Shown: piece by piece, positions 38,556-46,263 of the stretch
How positions within the stretch are numbered: the first letter of the stretch is position 1
Layout: the number at the start of each line of letters is the position of its first letter
From: an uncultured Oscillospiraceae bacterium
GTDB lineage: Bacteria > Bacillota > Clostridia > Oscillospirales > Oscillospiraceae
Assembly: GCA_947589225.1 (NCBI GenBank)
Contig: CANQBC010000002.1
Coordinates: 99,954 to 163,953, forward strand
Direction: 5' to 3'
Length of the DNA stretch: 64,000 nt
The notes under the pieces: model-generated
The model's input: the letters and a program-made list of their open reading frames with translations, nothing else
Told to the model about the DNA's origin: nothing
Databases searched by the model: none
Made by a program: the position numbers and the translations under genes

Positions 38556-39616
38556 CCCTTCTGTAAATCAGAATGAGTTTATCTTACATAGGGACCACAC
38601 TGGGGACAGAGTGGTCCCTTGGTTGTTTTTGATACTTGCTTCTTGCTTCTTACTTCTTACAGCCTCCATTCGACACTACTTCCCGAGGCCAAGGGCGTAC
38701 AACTGGACCGCGACTGGCGTCACACTCCGGGAATCTCACCCCGACCAAAAAATCAAATCCTCTCCGAGCTGCCCCCGGGCTTGTCTGTGGCTGGGCAGGG
38801 GTATCATTGTAGGCGGACGGGGTCGTGGCGCGGCTTGCCAAAGCCGTTGCGGTTCGAATGGGTTATACGCTCGCTTCCTTAAAGGCCGTCTTTTGATGCA
38901 GAAGTCTGCACAGGAAGGTCTTGGCGCATCCGCCCGCCGCTGTCCCCGTCAAGGGACCGTCCGCTAAAGTTATCCAGTTGCCGGATATTAAATTGTCAAA
39001 GAACACCGGGGGTAAATTTACCCCTCTATTATCCATCCCGAAAAATTCGCAAGTGACCAAGAGATTTTTGAAATTTTTTCTCGATTTATCTTGGTTTCTG
39101 CTTTTCGGTATTGGACGACATGGGAATTATTTCGCCCCTTCACCCAACAACGGACAAATTTTCCGCGAATCACAACCCCCCTCTCCAAAAAAATTTAAAA
39201 AAAAGAAAGAAACGGGGCAGTGGGCGAAGGCTTGCGTACTCCCCTCAAGCATTTCTCCGGTATGGAACGGCGTGAGAACCATAACTCCCTCTCACTTTAC
39301 AACGGACAACAGGAACGCCAGAGTTAACCCCTCTCTGAAAAAAATTTTTGAAAAAGAAGGATATGGGTGCTCATCCAGCTTAAAGCGGATGGGGGCGTGG
39401 CGCACCCGCCGCTGACCCCGTCCAGGCTTGTCAATTACCTTCACACTCCCCTATTGCCGAATTTTTTTGAAAATTATAACCCTGTTTGAAAAATTTTTTT
39501 GAGAAGCCGATTTACGCGCCTATATATACCACGAACTTGCTCACGCCAAGTTCGAAGCGCCGGTTGGATTTGAAGCTGCCAAGGGGAAGCTCCTGGCCAG
39601 ACCCAATGGCATAAAA
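38556..39616. other. 1.1-kb gap in the integrated element, AT-tract rich, no convincing gene
   Basis: No reading frame here shows a recognised family. The right half (39050-39500) is AT-rich with at least five blocks of the AAAAAATTTTT/TTTTTTGAAAA type (near 39075, 39188, 39340, 39460, 39490). A roughly 28-bp imperfect direct repeat (GCGCATCCGCCCGCCGCTG near 38927; GCGCACCCGCCGCTGACCC near 39399) brackets it. The nearby - strand frame 38863-39060 looks protein-like but is unassigned. Confidence 0.5.
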
Positions 39617-39660
39617 AGAGCCTGCTTTCTTAGTCTCGCGACTGGTGAAAGCAGGCTTGA
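39617..39660 (-). terminator. Terminator of the esterase operon (- strand)
   Basis: The stem AGCCTGCTTTC / GAAAGCAGGCT is followed on the - strand by CTTTTT. It sits 41 bp beyond the esterase stop. Confidence 0.85.
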
Positions 39661-39701
39661 GCGTTTCTGTCAGTTGAGCGGCCGGATCTTTCGGGGGGTT
39701 A

Positions 39702-40697
39702 CTATACGTCTTCCCGGAAAAACAGCGGCAGGGCGTTGTAGAGGTATTCCAAGACCGCATTAAAGTCGTGGTAGCCGCCGTCCTTTTGGTAGAAGACGTA
39801 GTGGTCGGGGGTGAAGGTGGGCCTTTGGAGCATCTCGTCGGCCATATTGACGGACTGGCTCTTGACGGCGTCCTGGGTGCCAACGGCGTGGTATATGAAG
39901 TAGCCGCGCTCGTCCAGGTTTTCGTCCTTCACGAGATGTTCAATGAAATCCACATTCTCCTCAAACCGGAAGTCCCCGTAGGTGCCGTAATACCAGCAGG
40001 AGCCGCTCATGGGGAGGAACCAGCGGATGTAATCATAGTCATAGCAAAACTGGAGCCAGGTGGTGACGGAGCCCAGGGAGAAGCCGCCGAAGGCCCGGTG
40101 GTCGCGGGAGGCGGCCAGATCCTCCGGCGAGGTGGAGGCGGCGTAGGTGTGGTACTGCCCCTCCACGGCGGGCATCAGGTGCGTCTCAAAATCCCGGTGA
40201 AACTGACGGAACTCCTGAATGGAGCTTCCAAAATCCCGGCTGCTGTTGTCGTTATAGAACGTGGCGGAGACGATGATAAGGGGCGGGATGTCGCCCCGCT
40301 CGATGAGGTTGTCAAAGAGGTTCTGGCCGTAGTCGAAATACTCCCCGGCCCGGCCTCCCCAGCCGTGCATCAGGTAGAGGATGTTGTACCGGGTCTCGGC
40401 GTCCTCCGGGTCATAGCCGTAGGGCGTGTATACGTAGGCGGTTTTGGTGATGGGCGCGCCGTCCCGGACGTAGTCCTCGGACTCGTAGTCCAGGCGTGAA
40501 ACGGTCCCTGGGTGGTCGGAGGGCTCAAAATATTCGCTCGGAACAGCGGTGGTCCAGCCGGTCTGGTTCATGGTATTCTCATCTCCTGTCTTGTCAGGCT
40601 CTATATCCGGGTCAGAGGGCGCGGACTTCCACGAACAACCAACCAGAATAGTCAGTAAAAGAGCGGCTATAAGTAAAAATGAGATCGTATCTCTCAT
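39702..40697 (-). CDS. Exported esterase lipoprotein (feruloyl-esterase/EstD-like)
   Basis: A 331-residue lipoprotein with signal and lipobox LTILVGC (about residues 15-21), then an alpha/beta-hydrolase of the CE1 esterase type. Motifs: VYTPYGYDPEDAETRYNILY, LMHGWGG oxyanion region, nucleophile in AFGGFSLGSVTTW (GFSLG). It acts outside the cell. Its core resembles domain 1 of the giant hydrolase at 46.3-50.2 kb. ATG 40697 follows GGGGAGGG and overlaps the stop of the preceding DUF4405 gene. The substrate may be a feruloyl or acetyl ester, but this is inference. Confidence 0.87.
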   Translation of the reverse strand: MRDTISFLLIAALLLTILVGCSWKSAPSDPDIEPDKTGDENTMNQTGWTTAVPSEYFEPSDHPGTVSRLDYESEDYVRDGAPITKTAYVYTPYGYDPEDAETRYNILYLMHGWGGRAGEYFDYGQNLFDNLIERGDIPPLIIVSATFYNDNSSRDFGSSIQEFRQFHRDFETHLMPAVEGQYHTYAASTSPEDLAASRDHRAFGGFSLGSVTTWLQFCYDYDYIRWFLPMSGSCWYYGTYGDFRFEENVDFIEHLVKDENLDERGYFIYHAVGTQDAVKSQSVNMADEMLQRPTFTPDHYVFYQKDGGYHDFNAVLEYLYNALPLFFREDV

Positions 40698-41380
40698 GGT
40701 TCCCTCCCCTTTCGTGAATTTTTCCTGCCGAGTCTCTTTGCTCCCACGGAGAGATAGTGGCCGACGATAACAAAGAGGGACAGGATCGCAATGTAATCCA
40801 AAAGGAACGGCAACAGGCCCTCCTCCCAATCGAAGAATACGAAGTGGTAGCGCAGGAGCATATAGTTCCCGAAGTCCCGCCGCCAGAAGGCGTAGAGGCC
40901 GTATGCGGCCAGAATGGTCGCCAAAGTCCGCAGGAACCAGCGGGGCGGCTTTTTCTTTGTGAGCTTCCCGGCCATGCCCATCATCGCGCTCCAGTGGGTC
41001 CCCAGGTGCATCCCCATAAAGGCAAAGCCCCAGTAGGCGCACAGCATATGGACGGTGCGGGCCTCATCGGAGAGGCCCCGGATGTCCAGCCTCAGGGCGT
41101 ACCGGGAGAGGACGATGCCGCTGGCCATGGAGCCCAGCATAGCGATAAGCACCAGCGCGGCAAGGACGGTTTGGAGGGCCCGAAAGGGCGTGTACCGCCC
41201 CCGGCCAAGTGCTTTTGTCCATTTCATGTTGAGCCCGTGGTGGAGGACAAAGAGCGCGAACATGGCTATCCCCACCCACTCATGGGCCGCCTCTCCCAGG
41301 AGGCTGTAGGACATCAGGAGCAGCAGCCCCACTGTCATCAGCGCGTCCGTGACCAGCTTCAAAACGGCTTTTTTCGACAT
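40694..41380 (-). CDS. DUF4405 membrane protein
   Basis: A 228-residue protein with about five to six transmembrane segments. It carries the DUF4405 pattern of cytochrome-b-like membrane proteins with repeated histidines (LLGEAAHEWVGI, LHHGLN, VHMLCAYWGF, GMHLGTHW), which could bind haem. It probably moves electrons across the membrane for the exported flavoproteins next door, an inference from position. Start 41380 follows from homology; an upstream Met lacks a clear site. Confidence 0.82.
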   Translation of the reverse strand: MSKKAVLKLVTDALMTVGLLLLMSYSLLGEAAHEWVGIAMFALFVLHHGLNMKWTKALGRGRYTPFRALQTVLAALVLIAMLGSMASGIVLSRYALRLDIRGLSDEARTVHMLCAYWGFAFMGMHLGTHWSAMMGMAGKLTKKKPPRWFLRTLATILAAYGLYAFWRRDFGNYMLLRYHFVFFDWEEGLLPFLLDYIAILSLFVIVGHYLSVGAKRLGRKNSRKGREP

Positions 41381-41388
41381 GGCGCGCC

Positions 41389-42051
41389 TCAAAACCCAAG
41401 GCCCCGAAGCCACTCCGCCACGTCCTCGGCGGCATTGGCGGCGTTTTGCATACTGACCGTAAACCCGTCGGAGATTACCGTGGCGTCGGGCTCCAGCTCC
41501 GCGATCTTCGCCGGTGTGCCGGAGAGGCGGCTGCCGTTGTGGACGGTGAAGGGGATGATGGTTTTCCCGGAGAAGTCATACTCGTCAAAAAAGCTGTACA
41601 TCACCTGTGGCATATCGTACCACCAGATGGGAAAGCCTATGAAAACCGTGGCATAGTCGTCCAGATTTTCGATGTGGCTTGTGAGCTCCGGCCTCGCGTT
41701 ATCGTCCTGCTCCTTATCGGCATAGTCGATGAGCTCCCCCATGTTCGCGGGGTAGACGGTGCTGGTGCGGATGGAGAAAAGATCCGCGCCGGTGTCTTCG
41801 GCGATCATCTCCGCCACAGCCTGAGAGACGCCCTTTGCCTCCCCGTCCACGGTGACCACGCTTGCCGAGGACACGGCATCCACCCCGCTGTTCTCCGCAG
41901 CGGAGAAATAGGCCACTAAGATTTTGCCCTCCGTGTCCACGTCCGCACTGCCGGGATCTGCGGTGTCACCCTTGCCGCCGCAGGAGGCGAGGGCCGCAAT
42001 GAGAGCCAGGGTCAAAAGTACACATAAAACCATCTTTTTTATGGGATTCAC
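41389..42051 (-). CDS. Exported flavodoxin lipoprotein
   Basis: About 220 residues: lipoprotein signal with lipobox LASC (VNPIKKMVLCVLLTLALIAA then LASCGG), a short linker and a flavodoxin-like FMN domain (ILVAYFSAAENSGV; FIGFPIWWYDMP). The GTG at 42051 gives a charged signal N-terminus; an ATG at 42033 is the alternative. Flavodoxins are usually cytoplasmic, so the export signal is notable. Three related flavodoxin proteins are in this island. Confidence 0.83.
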   Translation of the reverse strand: MNPIKKMVLCVLLTLALIAALASCGGKGDTADPGSADVDTEGKILVAYFSAAENSGVDAVSSASVVTVDGEAKGVSQAVAEMIAEDTGADLFSIRTSTVYPANMGELIDYADKEQDDNARPELTSHIENLDDYATVFIGFPIWWYDMPQVMYSFFDEYDFSGKTIIPFTVHNGSRLSGTPAKIAELEPDATVISDGFTVSMQNAANAAEDVAEWLRGLGF

Positions 42052-42072
42052 CCTCCTTTTATCCCCATTATA

Positions 42073-42130
42073 AAACCAAACGGGACTCCCAAGAAGTCCC
42101 GTTTGGTTTATCACTGTTAACTTTTAGTTA
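42073..42130. promoter_or_regulatory. Palindrome plus hairpin element E1
   Basis: The 13-bp palindrome TAACTTTTAGTTA (42118-42130) lies 10 bp after an aldo/keto reductase stop, and a 15-bp perfect stem follows (42073-42087 with 42095-42109). The same arrangement recurs at 50.7, 52.8 and 57.2 kb, and partly at 43.6 kb. Confidence 0.65.
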
Positions 42131-42140
42131 CCATGCTCCG

Positions 42141-42995
42141 TCATTTCTGTGTGTCCACCGGCGGGACCATCTCGGCGTAGGCATTCAGCATCTCCGGGGT
42201 GGAGTGGTAGTAGCGGCGCTCACGGTCAAGGGCATTGATGCGGGCCATCTCCTCCGCCGTCAGGGCGAAGTCGAAGATGTCGAAGTTTGCCCGGATGTGG
42301 GCGGGGTTCTTGGAACCGGGGATGACGATGTTGCCGGACTGGGTGTGCCAGCGCAAAATCACCTGGGCATTGGACTTGCCGTACTTGGCCCCAAGCTCGG
42401 TGAACACATCCTCCTGGATAAGCGCCTTGTCCCCGTGGCCCAGGGGGTACCAGGCCTGGATCAGAATGCCCTCGCTCTGCAGGAAGGCTTTCAGCTCCTT
42501 CTCCTGAGAGTAGGGGTGGACCTCCGTCTGGAGGATGGCGGGCTTGATCTCGCAGATGGCGAGGATCTCCTTGATCTGCTCCACGCTGAAGTTGGACAGC
42601 CCGATGGCACGGACCTTGCCCGCCTTCACCGCCGCCTCCATCTGCCGGTATCCGGCGATGTAGTTTCCGGCGGGCTGGTGGATCAGCAGAAGGTCGATAT
42701 AGTCGGTGTCCAGCCGCTCCAAGGTCTTTTCCAACGCGTCGGGCTGCTCGTAGAAGGCCGGCCACAGCTTTGTCTCAAGGAAGATTTCATTACGAGGGAT
42801 GCCGGAGGCTTTCATGGCCCGCCCCACGGCCTTTTCGTTCATATAGGCGTTGGCGGTGTCGATAAGGCGGTAGCCGTCCTTCAGAGCGGACAGAACCGAC
42901 GCCTCCGCCTCGTCCGGGGAGAGCATGAAGGTGCCGATACCCACCATTGGCATACAGATGCCGTTGTTGAGGCCCACACAGGCTTGATTGCTCAT
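42141..42995 (-). CDS. Aldo/keto reductase
   Basis: A 284-residue NADPH-dependent aldo/keto reductase. Catalytic pattern: LIDTANAYMNE (Asp, Tyr), ETKLWP (Lys), IDLLLIHQP (His); cofactor segment ILRWHTQSGNIVIPGSKNP. ATG 42995 follows GGGAGGG. It probably forms an operon with the flavin reductase gene 14 bp upstream. It resembles 2,5-diketogluconate reductase-type enzymes. Confidence 0.92.
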   Translation of the reverse strand: MSNQACVGLNNGICMPMVGIGTFMLSPDEAEASVLSALKDGYRLIDTANAYMNEKAVGRAMKASGIPRNEIFLETKLWPAFYEQPDALEKTLERLDTDYIDLLLIHQPAGNYIAGYRQMEAAVKAGKVRAIGLSNFSVEQIKEILAICEIKPAILQTEVHPYSQEKELKAFLQSEGILIQAWYPLGHGDKALIQEDVFTELGAKYGKSNAQVILRWHTQSGNIVIPGSKNPAHIRANFDIFDFALTAEEMARINALDRERRYYHSTPEMLNAYAEMVPPVDTQK

Positions 42996-43009
42996 TTTGT
43001 CTCCCTCCC

Positions 43010-43561
43010 TTATTTCAGCTTCGCCCCATCGGAGAAGGCGTTTCCGGCCTTGTCCCCCAGGACGTAGTATTCGGCGTTCACCGGGTCGAAGATGATGGGG
43101 ACGAATTTGCCGTGGTCCAGCTTTCCGTCCGCGAGAACCGATCCGTCGATGCTGGCGTTGACGATCTCGCCGATGAGGATGCCATCCTCGTTGTACTTGA
43201 GGAACTTGCACTCCAGGGCCATGGGCAACTCGTCGATGAGGGGCGCGTCCACATGGGCGCTTTTCGTGGTGTGCCAACCGGCTTTCTGGAGCTTCTGGGG
43301 CTCGGCGTGGGCGGAGACGATGCCCACGAAGTCCGCGGGGACGGTCTGCTCACGGGTGGCGAAGCTCACGGTGAAGGCTCCGCGCTTTTCGATGTTCTCG
43401 GTGGTCTTGTGGGAGCTTATGGAAATCATGATCTTATTGGCTCCGTACTGCCCGCCCCAGGCGGCGTTCATGGCGTCGGGGACGCCGTTTTCGTCGTAGG
43501 TGGCGATGATGAGCACAGGCTGGGGATATACCCAGGGCTTGGGTCCGAAATCTTTACGCAT
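43010..43561 (-). CDS. Flavin reductase-like FMN-binding protein
   Basis: A 183-residue protein of the flavin-reductase-like domain family (split barrel). Typical stretches: PQPVLIIATYDENGVPDAMN, ANKIMISISSHKTTENIEK, and a late GKFVPIIFDPV. It may reduce flavin or serve as an FMN-binding oxidoreductase partner. AGGAGG lies before the ATG. It follows the permease gene after a conserved palindrome. Confidence 0.88.
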   Translation of the reverse strand: MRKDFGPKPWVYPQPVLIIATYDENGVPDAMNAAWGGQYGANKIMISISSHKTTENIEKRGAFTVSFATREQTVPADFVGIVSAHAEPQKLQKAGWHTTKSAHVDAPLIDELPMALECKFLKYNEDGILIGEIVNASIDGSVLADGKLDHGKFVPIIFDPVNAEYYVLGDKAGNAFSDGAKLK

Positions 43562-43646
43562 GGCGGTTTTCCTCCCGTATTTTTAAGATACTCCTATTAT
43601 ACACCGGGTTCTCGCGCTTTGGAAGTCTCAAAAAGTTATATGCTCT

Positions 43647-43659
43647 TAACCTTAAGTAA
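43647..43659. promoter_or_regulatory. Palindrome element E2 (hairpin degenerate)
   Basis: TAACCTTAAGTAA sits directly against the permease stop. Only one arm of the adjoining hairpin (GGAAGTCTC near 43621) remains recognisable. Confidence 0.55.
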
Positions 43660-44574
43660 CTACACAATCAGATTCACGATCATCCCCGTCACCAGCGAAA
43701 ATGCCATCACAAACGCGATATAGAGGATAAACCGCTTCATGCCCAGGACGATCTTCAATGCGCCCAGGTTCGTTATCTTGGTGGCCGGGCCGGTGATCAT
43801 AAAGGCGGAGGCGCTGCCCATGCTCATACCCATAGCCAGCCATTCCCGGATGAGCGGGATCGTCCCGCCGCCACAGGCGTAGAGCGGCACGCCGATGGTG
43901 GCCGCCATGAGGACGCCGAAGCCCTCGTTTGTCTTTCCAAACAGCTCCGCGAATTTATCCGCCGGCACATACCGCTGAAAGAGGGCGGAAAGCAGGACGC
44001 CCAGCAGAAAATACAGCCCCGTGGCCTTCAGGTTGCGGCCAAGGTTGAAAATAAACCGCAGAAACAAATTCGGGTGGGTGTCGTGGCTGGCCCTGGGCTC
44101 AAAGCCCTCGAAGTTGAAAAAGGGCTTGTCCTTGTAAACGATGTGTACCACCAGCCCCGCCACGACGCCGCAAACCGTGCAGGACACGATGCGAATAATG
44201 AGCGCCGTGGTGCCCAGGGCCGTGGAGTACATAATGAGCTGGGGATTTAAGAGGACGCTGGACATCATGAACGCCGCCAGCCAGTTGTGGCGCATCCCGT
44301 GCTTTGAAAACGACGCGGCGATGGGGATGGTGCCGTACATGCAGAGCGGCGACGCCACGCCTAAAATAGACGCCGGGATCAGCCCCCAGAGGCCCCACTT
44401 CTTGTCCCGGATTTTCTCGAAGGCCCCGTGAATGGCATCCTTGGCAAAGACCGACACCGCAGAGCCGATGACCATGCCCAGCACCCAGTACCAGAATATC
44501 TGCCGGAGCTGTATGGTGAAGTAGTACCAGACGTAGATAAACTCCCGCCGGAGAACATCAAAAATCTCACTCAT
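43660..44574 (-). CDS. Putative permease, ArsP_1/DUF318 family
   Basis: A 304-residue membrane protein with about eight transmembrane helices in two halves (LGVASPLCMYGTIPIAASFS; IGVPLYACGGGTIPLIREWL), the duplicated pattern of DUF318/ArsP permeases. Some members export organoarsenicals. Each half carries one cysteine, in PLCMYG and LYACGGG. It overlaps the flavodoxin-DUF362 gene by 8 bp. The substrate is unknown. Confidence 0.85.
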   Translation of the reverse strand: MSEIFDVLRREFIYVWYYFTIQLRQIFWYWVLGMVIGSAVSVFAKDAIHGAFEKIRDKKWGLWGLIPASILGVASPLCMYGTIPIAASFSKHGMRHNWLAAFMMSSVLLNPQLIMYSTALGTTALIIRIVSCTVCGVVAGLVVHIVYKDKPFFNFEGFEPRASHDTHPNLFLRFIFNLGRNLKATGLYFLLGVLLSALFQRYVPADKFAELFGKTNEGFGVLMAATIGVPLYACGGGTIPLIREWLAMGMSMGSASAFMITGPATKITNLGALKIVLGMKRFILYIAFVMAFSLVTGMIVNLIV

Positions 44575-46237
44575 CTATATTTACCAGCGTGTACGTCCTG
44601 CTCCCAAGTCCGATCTCCTCCGCGTGCTCTAAGGTGTGGAGGCCCATCTGCCGGTCGATTCTCTGCATCAGAGCCTCGCTTCCGTCGGCGGCTTTGCAGA
44701 GGTCATAGGCCGCTTGGTCGATAGCCACGGGGTCGGTGGAGGCGAGTATTCCGATGTCGTGGATGTCCGGCTCCGCGGGGTTGCCGTCACAGTCGCAGTC
44801 GATGGATATGTTGTTGAGGACGCTGATGTAGATGATCCGATCGCCGTTCCCAAGGTAATCGGACACGGACTTGCCCGCCTCGGCCATGGACTCGGTGAAG
44901 GCCGTCTGGTCACCGCCCCAGGGGGAGGTGTGGCTGCGCCCGCCCGTGTGGATGAGGCACTTGCCCTCCTTGGAGCCAAGGCCGATGGAGATGTTCTTGA
45001 TGGCCCCGCCAAAACCCGCCATAGCGTGGCCCTTGAAGTGGCTGAGGACAACGTAAGAATCGTAGTTTGCGAAGTGGGAGCCAACAAGATTGGAGGAAAG
45101 GACAGTTTCCGCGCCCTCTCCGTCCACGGGAAGCTCCATGGAACCCTCCGCGTCCAGAATGTCCACGTTGGCGATGGCCGTAAATCCGTGGTCCTCCGCC
45201 ACCTGCATGTGCATGGCGGTCTCGGTGCGGGAACCGCCGTAGGCGGTGTTGCACTCGACAATCGTGCCGTTGACGGTTTTTACCACGCCTTCAATCAGTT
45301 CCGGCCTTAAGTAGTTGCTGGCGGGCGGCTCGCCGGTGGAGAGCTTCACCGCCACGCTTCCGATGGGCGTCCAGCCCAGGGCCTCATAGACCGCCAGCAT
45401 CCCCTCGGAGCTTATGTCCGACGTGAAGTAAACAACGCTTGTCCCGTCCTCCGGCTCGTCGGGTGTGGCGGGTGTAAGGTCAAGGCTGTTGACCCACTCC
45501 GTCACTGTGGCCTCCGAGGCCCCGGATTGGAACCGCCGGCCCTCCTGCCAGTCGCCCTCTCCCGCCATCGCCGCCAAAAGCTCGCCGCTCTCGCCGAGGC
45601 CGGAGCTGGAGGAGGTGCAGAAGGGAATCACTGTCTTGCCGGTGAAGTCGTTTGAGGTGATGAACTCATTGACGGGCCAGGCCGCGCCGCCCCACCAGAT
45701 GGGGTAGCCTACAAAGACGGTATCGTAGCTGTCCCAATTCTCCGGGACGGCGTTCACAAGCGCCACATCCCGGAGGCTTGCGTCGTTGTGTTCCCGGACC
45801 ACGCGGCTTCCCTGGTCGGTCCAGTTGAGGTCAGCGGAGGTGTAAGGTTCCACCGGCTCTAATTCAAAGATGTCCGCGTTCAGGGTATCCGCGATGATCT
45901 GCGCCACTCTCTCGGTGTGGTCCGTGGCGGAGTAGTACACCACTAAGGTATTCCCGCCCCCGCTCACAGTGGAGCCGGGCACAGAGGGCACGTCCAGCGT
46001 GGCCCCGCCCGCCGAGGGAGTGCCGCCGGTGGATTCGCCTCCGTCATTACCGGCAGCCGAATCATCGCCGGAGGGCGTGTTGCCGGAGGGCGTATTGCCG
46101 GAGGGCGTATTGTTCCCGCTGTAGGGCGTATTTGTCCCGCCGGAGGGGGTTCCGCCCTCGCTGTCCCCCGTTCCTCCGCAGGCCGCCAGGGTCAGGAGCA
46201 GGCACAGGGTGAGGATAATCGAAAGTGCTTTTTTCAT
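44567..46237 (-). CDS. Lipoprotein with flavodoxin and DUF362 domains
   Basis: About 556 residues: lipobox LTLAACGG, then a low-complexity linker made of a 15-bp DNA repeat (SGNTP units, 46070-46112), a flavodoxin domain (TLVVYYSATDHTERVAQIIA; FVGYPIWWGGAAWPVNEF), and a C-terminal DUF362 domain (VVYFTSDISSEGMLAVYEAL; DPVAIDQAAYDL). AAAGGAGG precedes ATG 46237. Its flavodoxin and DUF362 regions are almost identical to those of the SLH-anchored protein at 50.7-52.8 kb, so one is a recent duplicate. Confidence 0.88.
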   Translation of the reverse strand: MKKALSIILTLCLLLTLAACGGTGDSEGGTPSGGTNTPYSGNNTPSGNTPSGNTPSGDDSAAGNDGGESTGGTPSAGGATLDVPSVPGSTVSGGGNTLVVYYSATDHTERVAQIIADTLNADIFELEPVEPYTSADLNWTDQGSRVVREHNDASLRDVALVNAVPENWDSYDTVFVGYPIWWGGAAWPVNEFITSNDFTGKTVIPFCTSSSSGLGESGELLAAMAGEGDWQEGRRFQSGASEATVTEWVNSLDLTPATPDEPEDGTSVVYFTSDISSEGMLAVYEALGWTPIGSVAVKLSTGEPPASNYLRPELIEGVVKTVNGTIVECNTAYGGSRTETAMHMQVAEDHGFTAIANVDILDAEGSMELPVDGEGAETVLSSNLVGSHFANYDSYVVLSHFKGHAMAGFGGAIKNISIGLGSKEGKCLIHTGGRSHTSPWGGDQTAFTESMAEAGKSVSDYLGNGDRIIYISVLNNISIDCDCDGNPAEPDIHDIGILASTDPVAIDQAAYDLCKAADGSEALMQRIDRQMGLHTLEHAEEIGLGSRTYTLVNIDE

Positions 46238-46263
46238 GTAAGGTTCCTCCTTTAGATAAGCGT

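Noticed and set aside
38921..39415. 164-residue + strand open frame in the element gap
   Set aside because: Low-complexity Lys/Pro content from the A/T tracts, no motif and no clear ribosome site.
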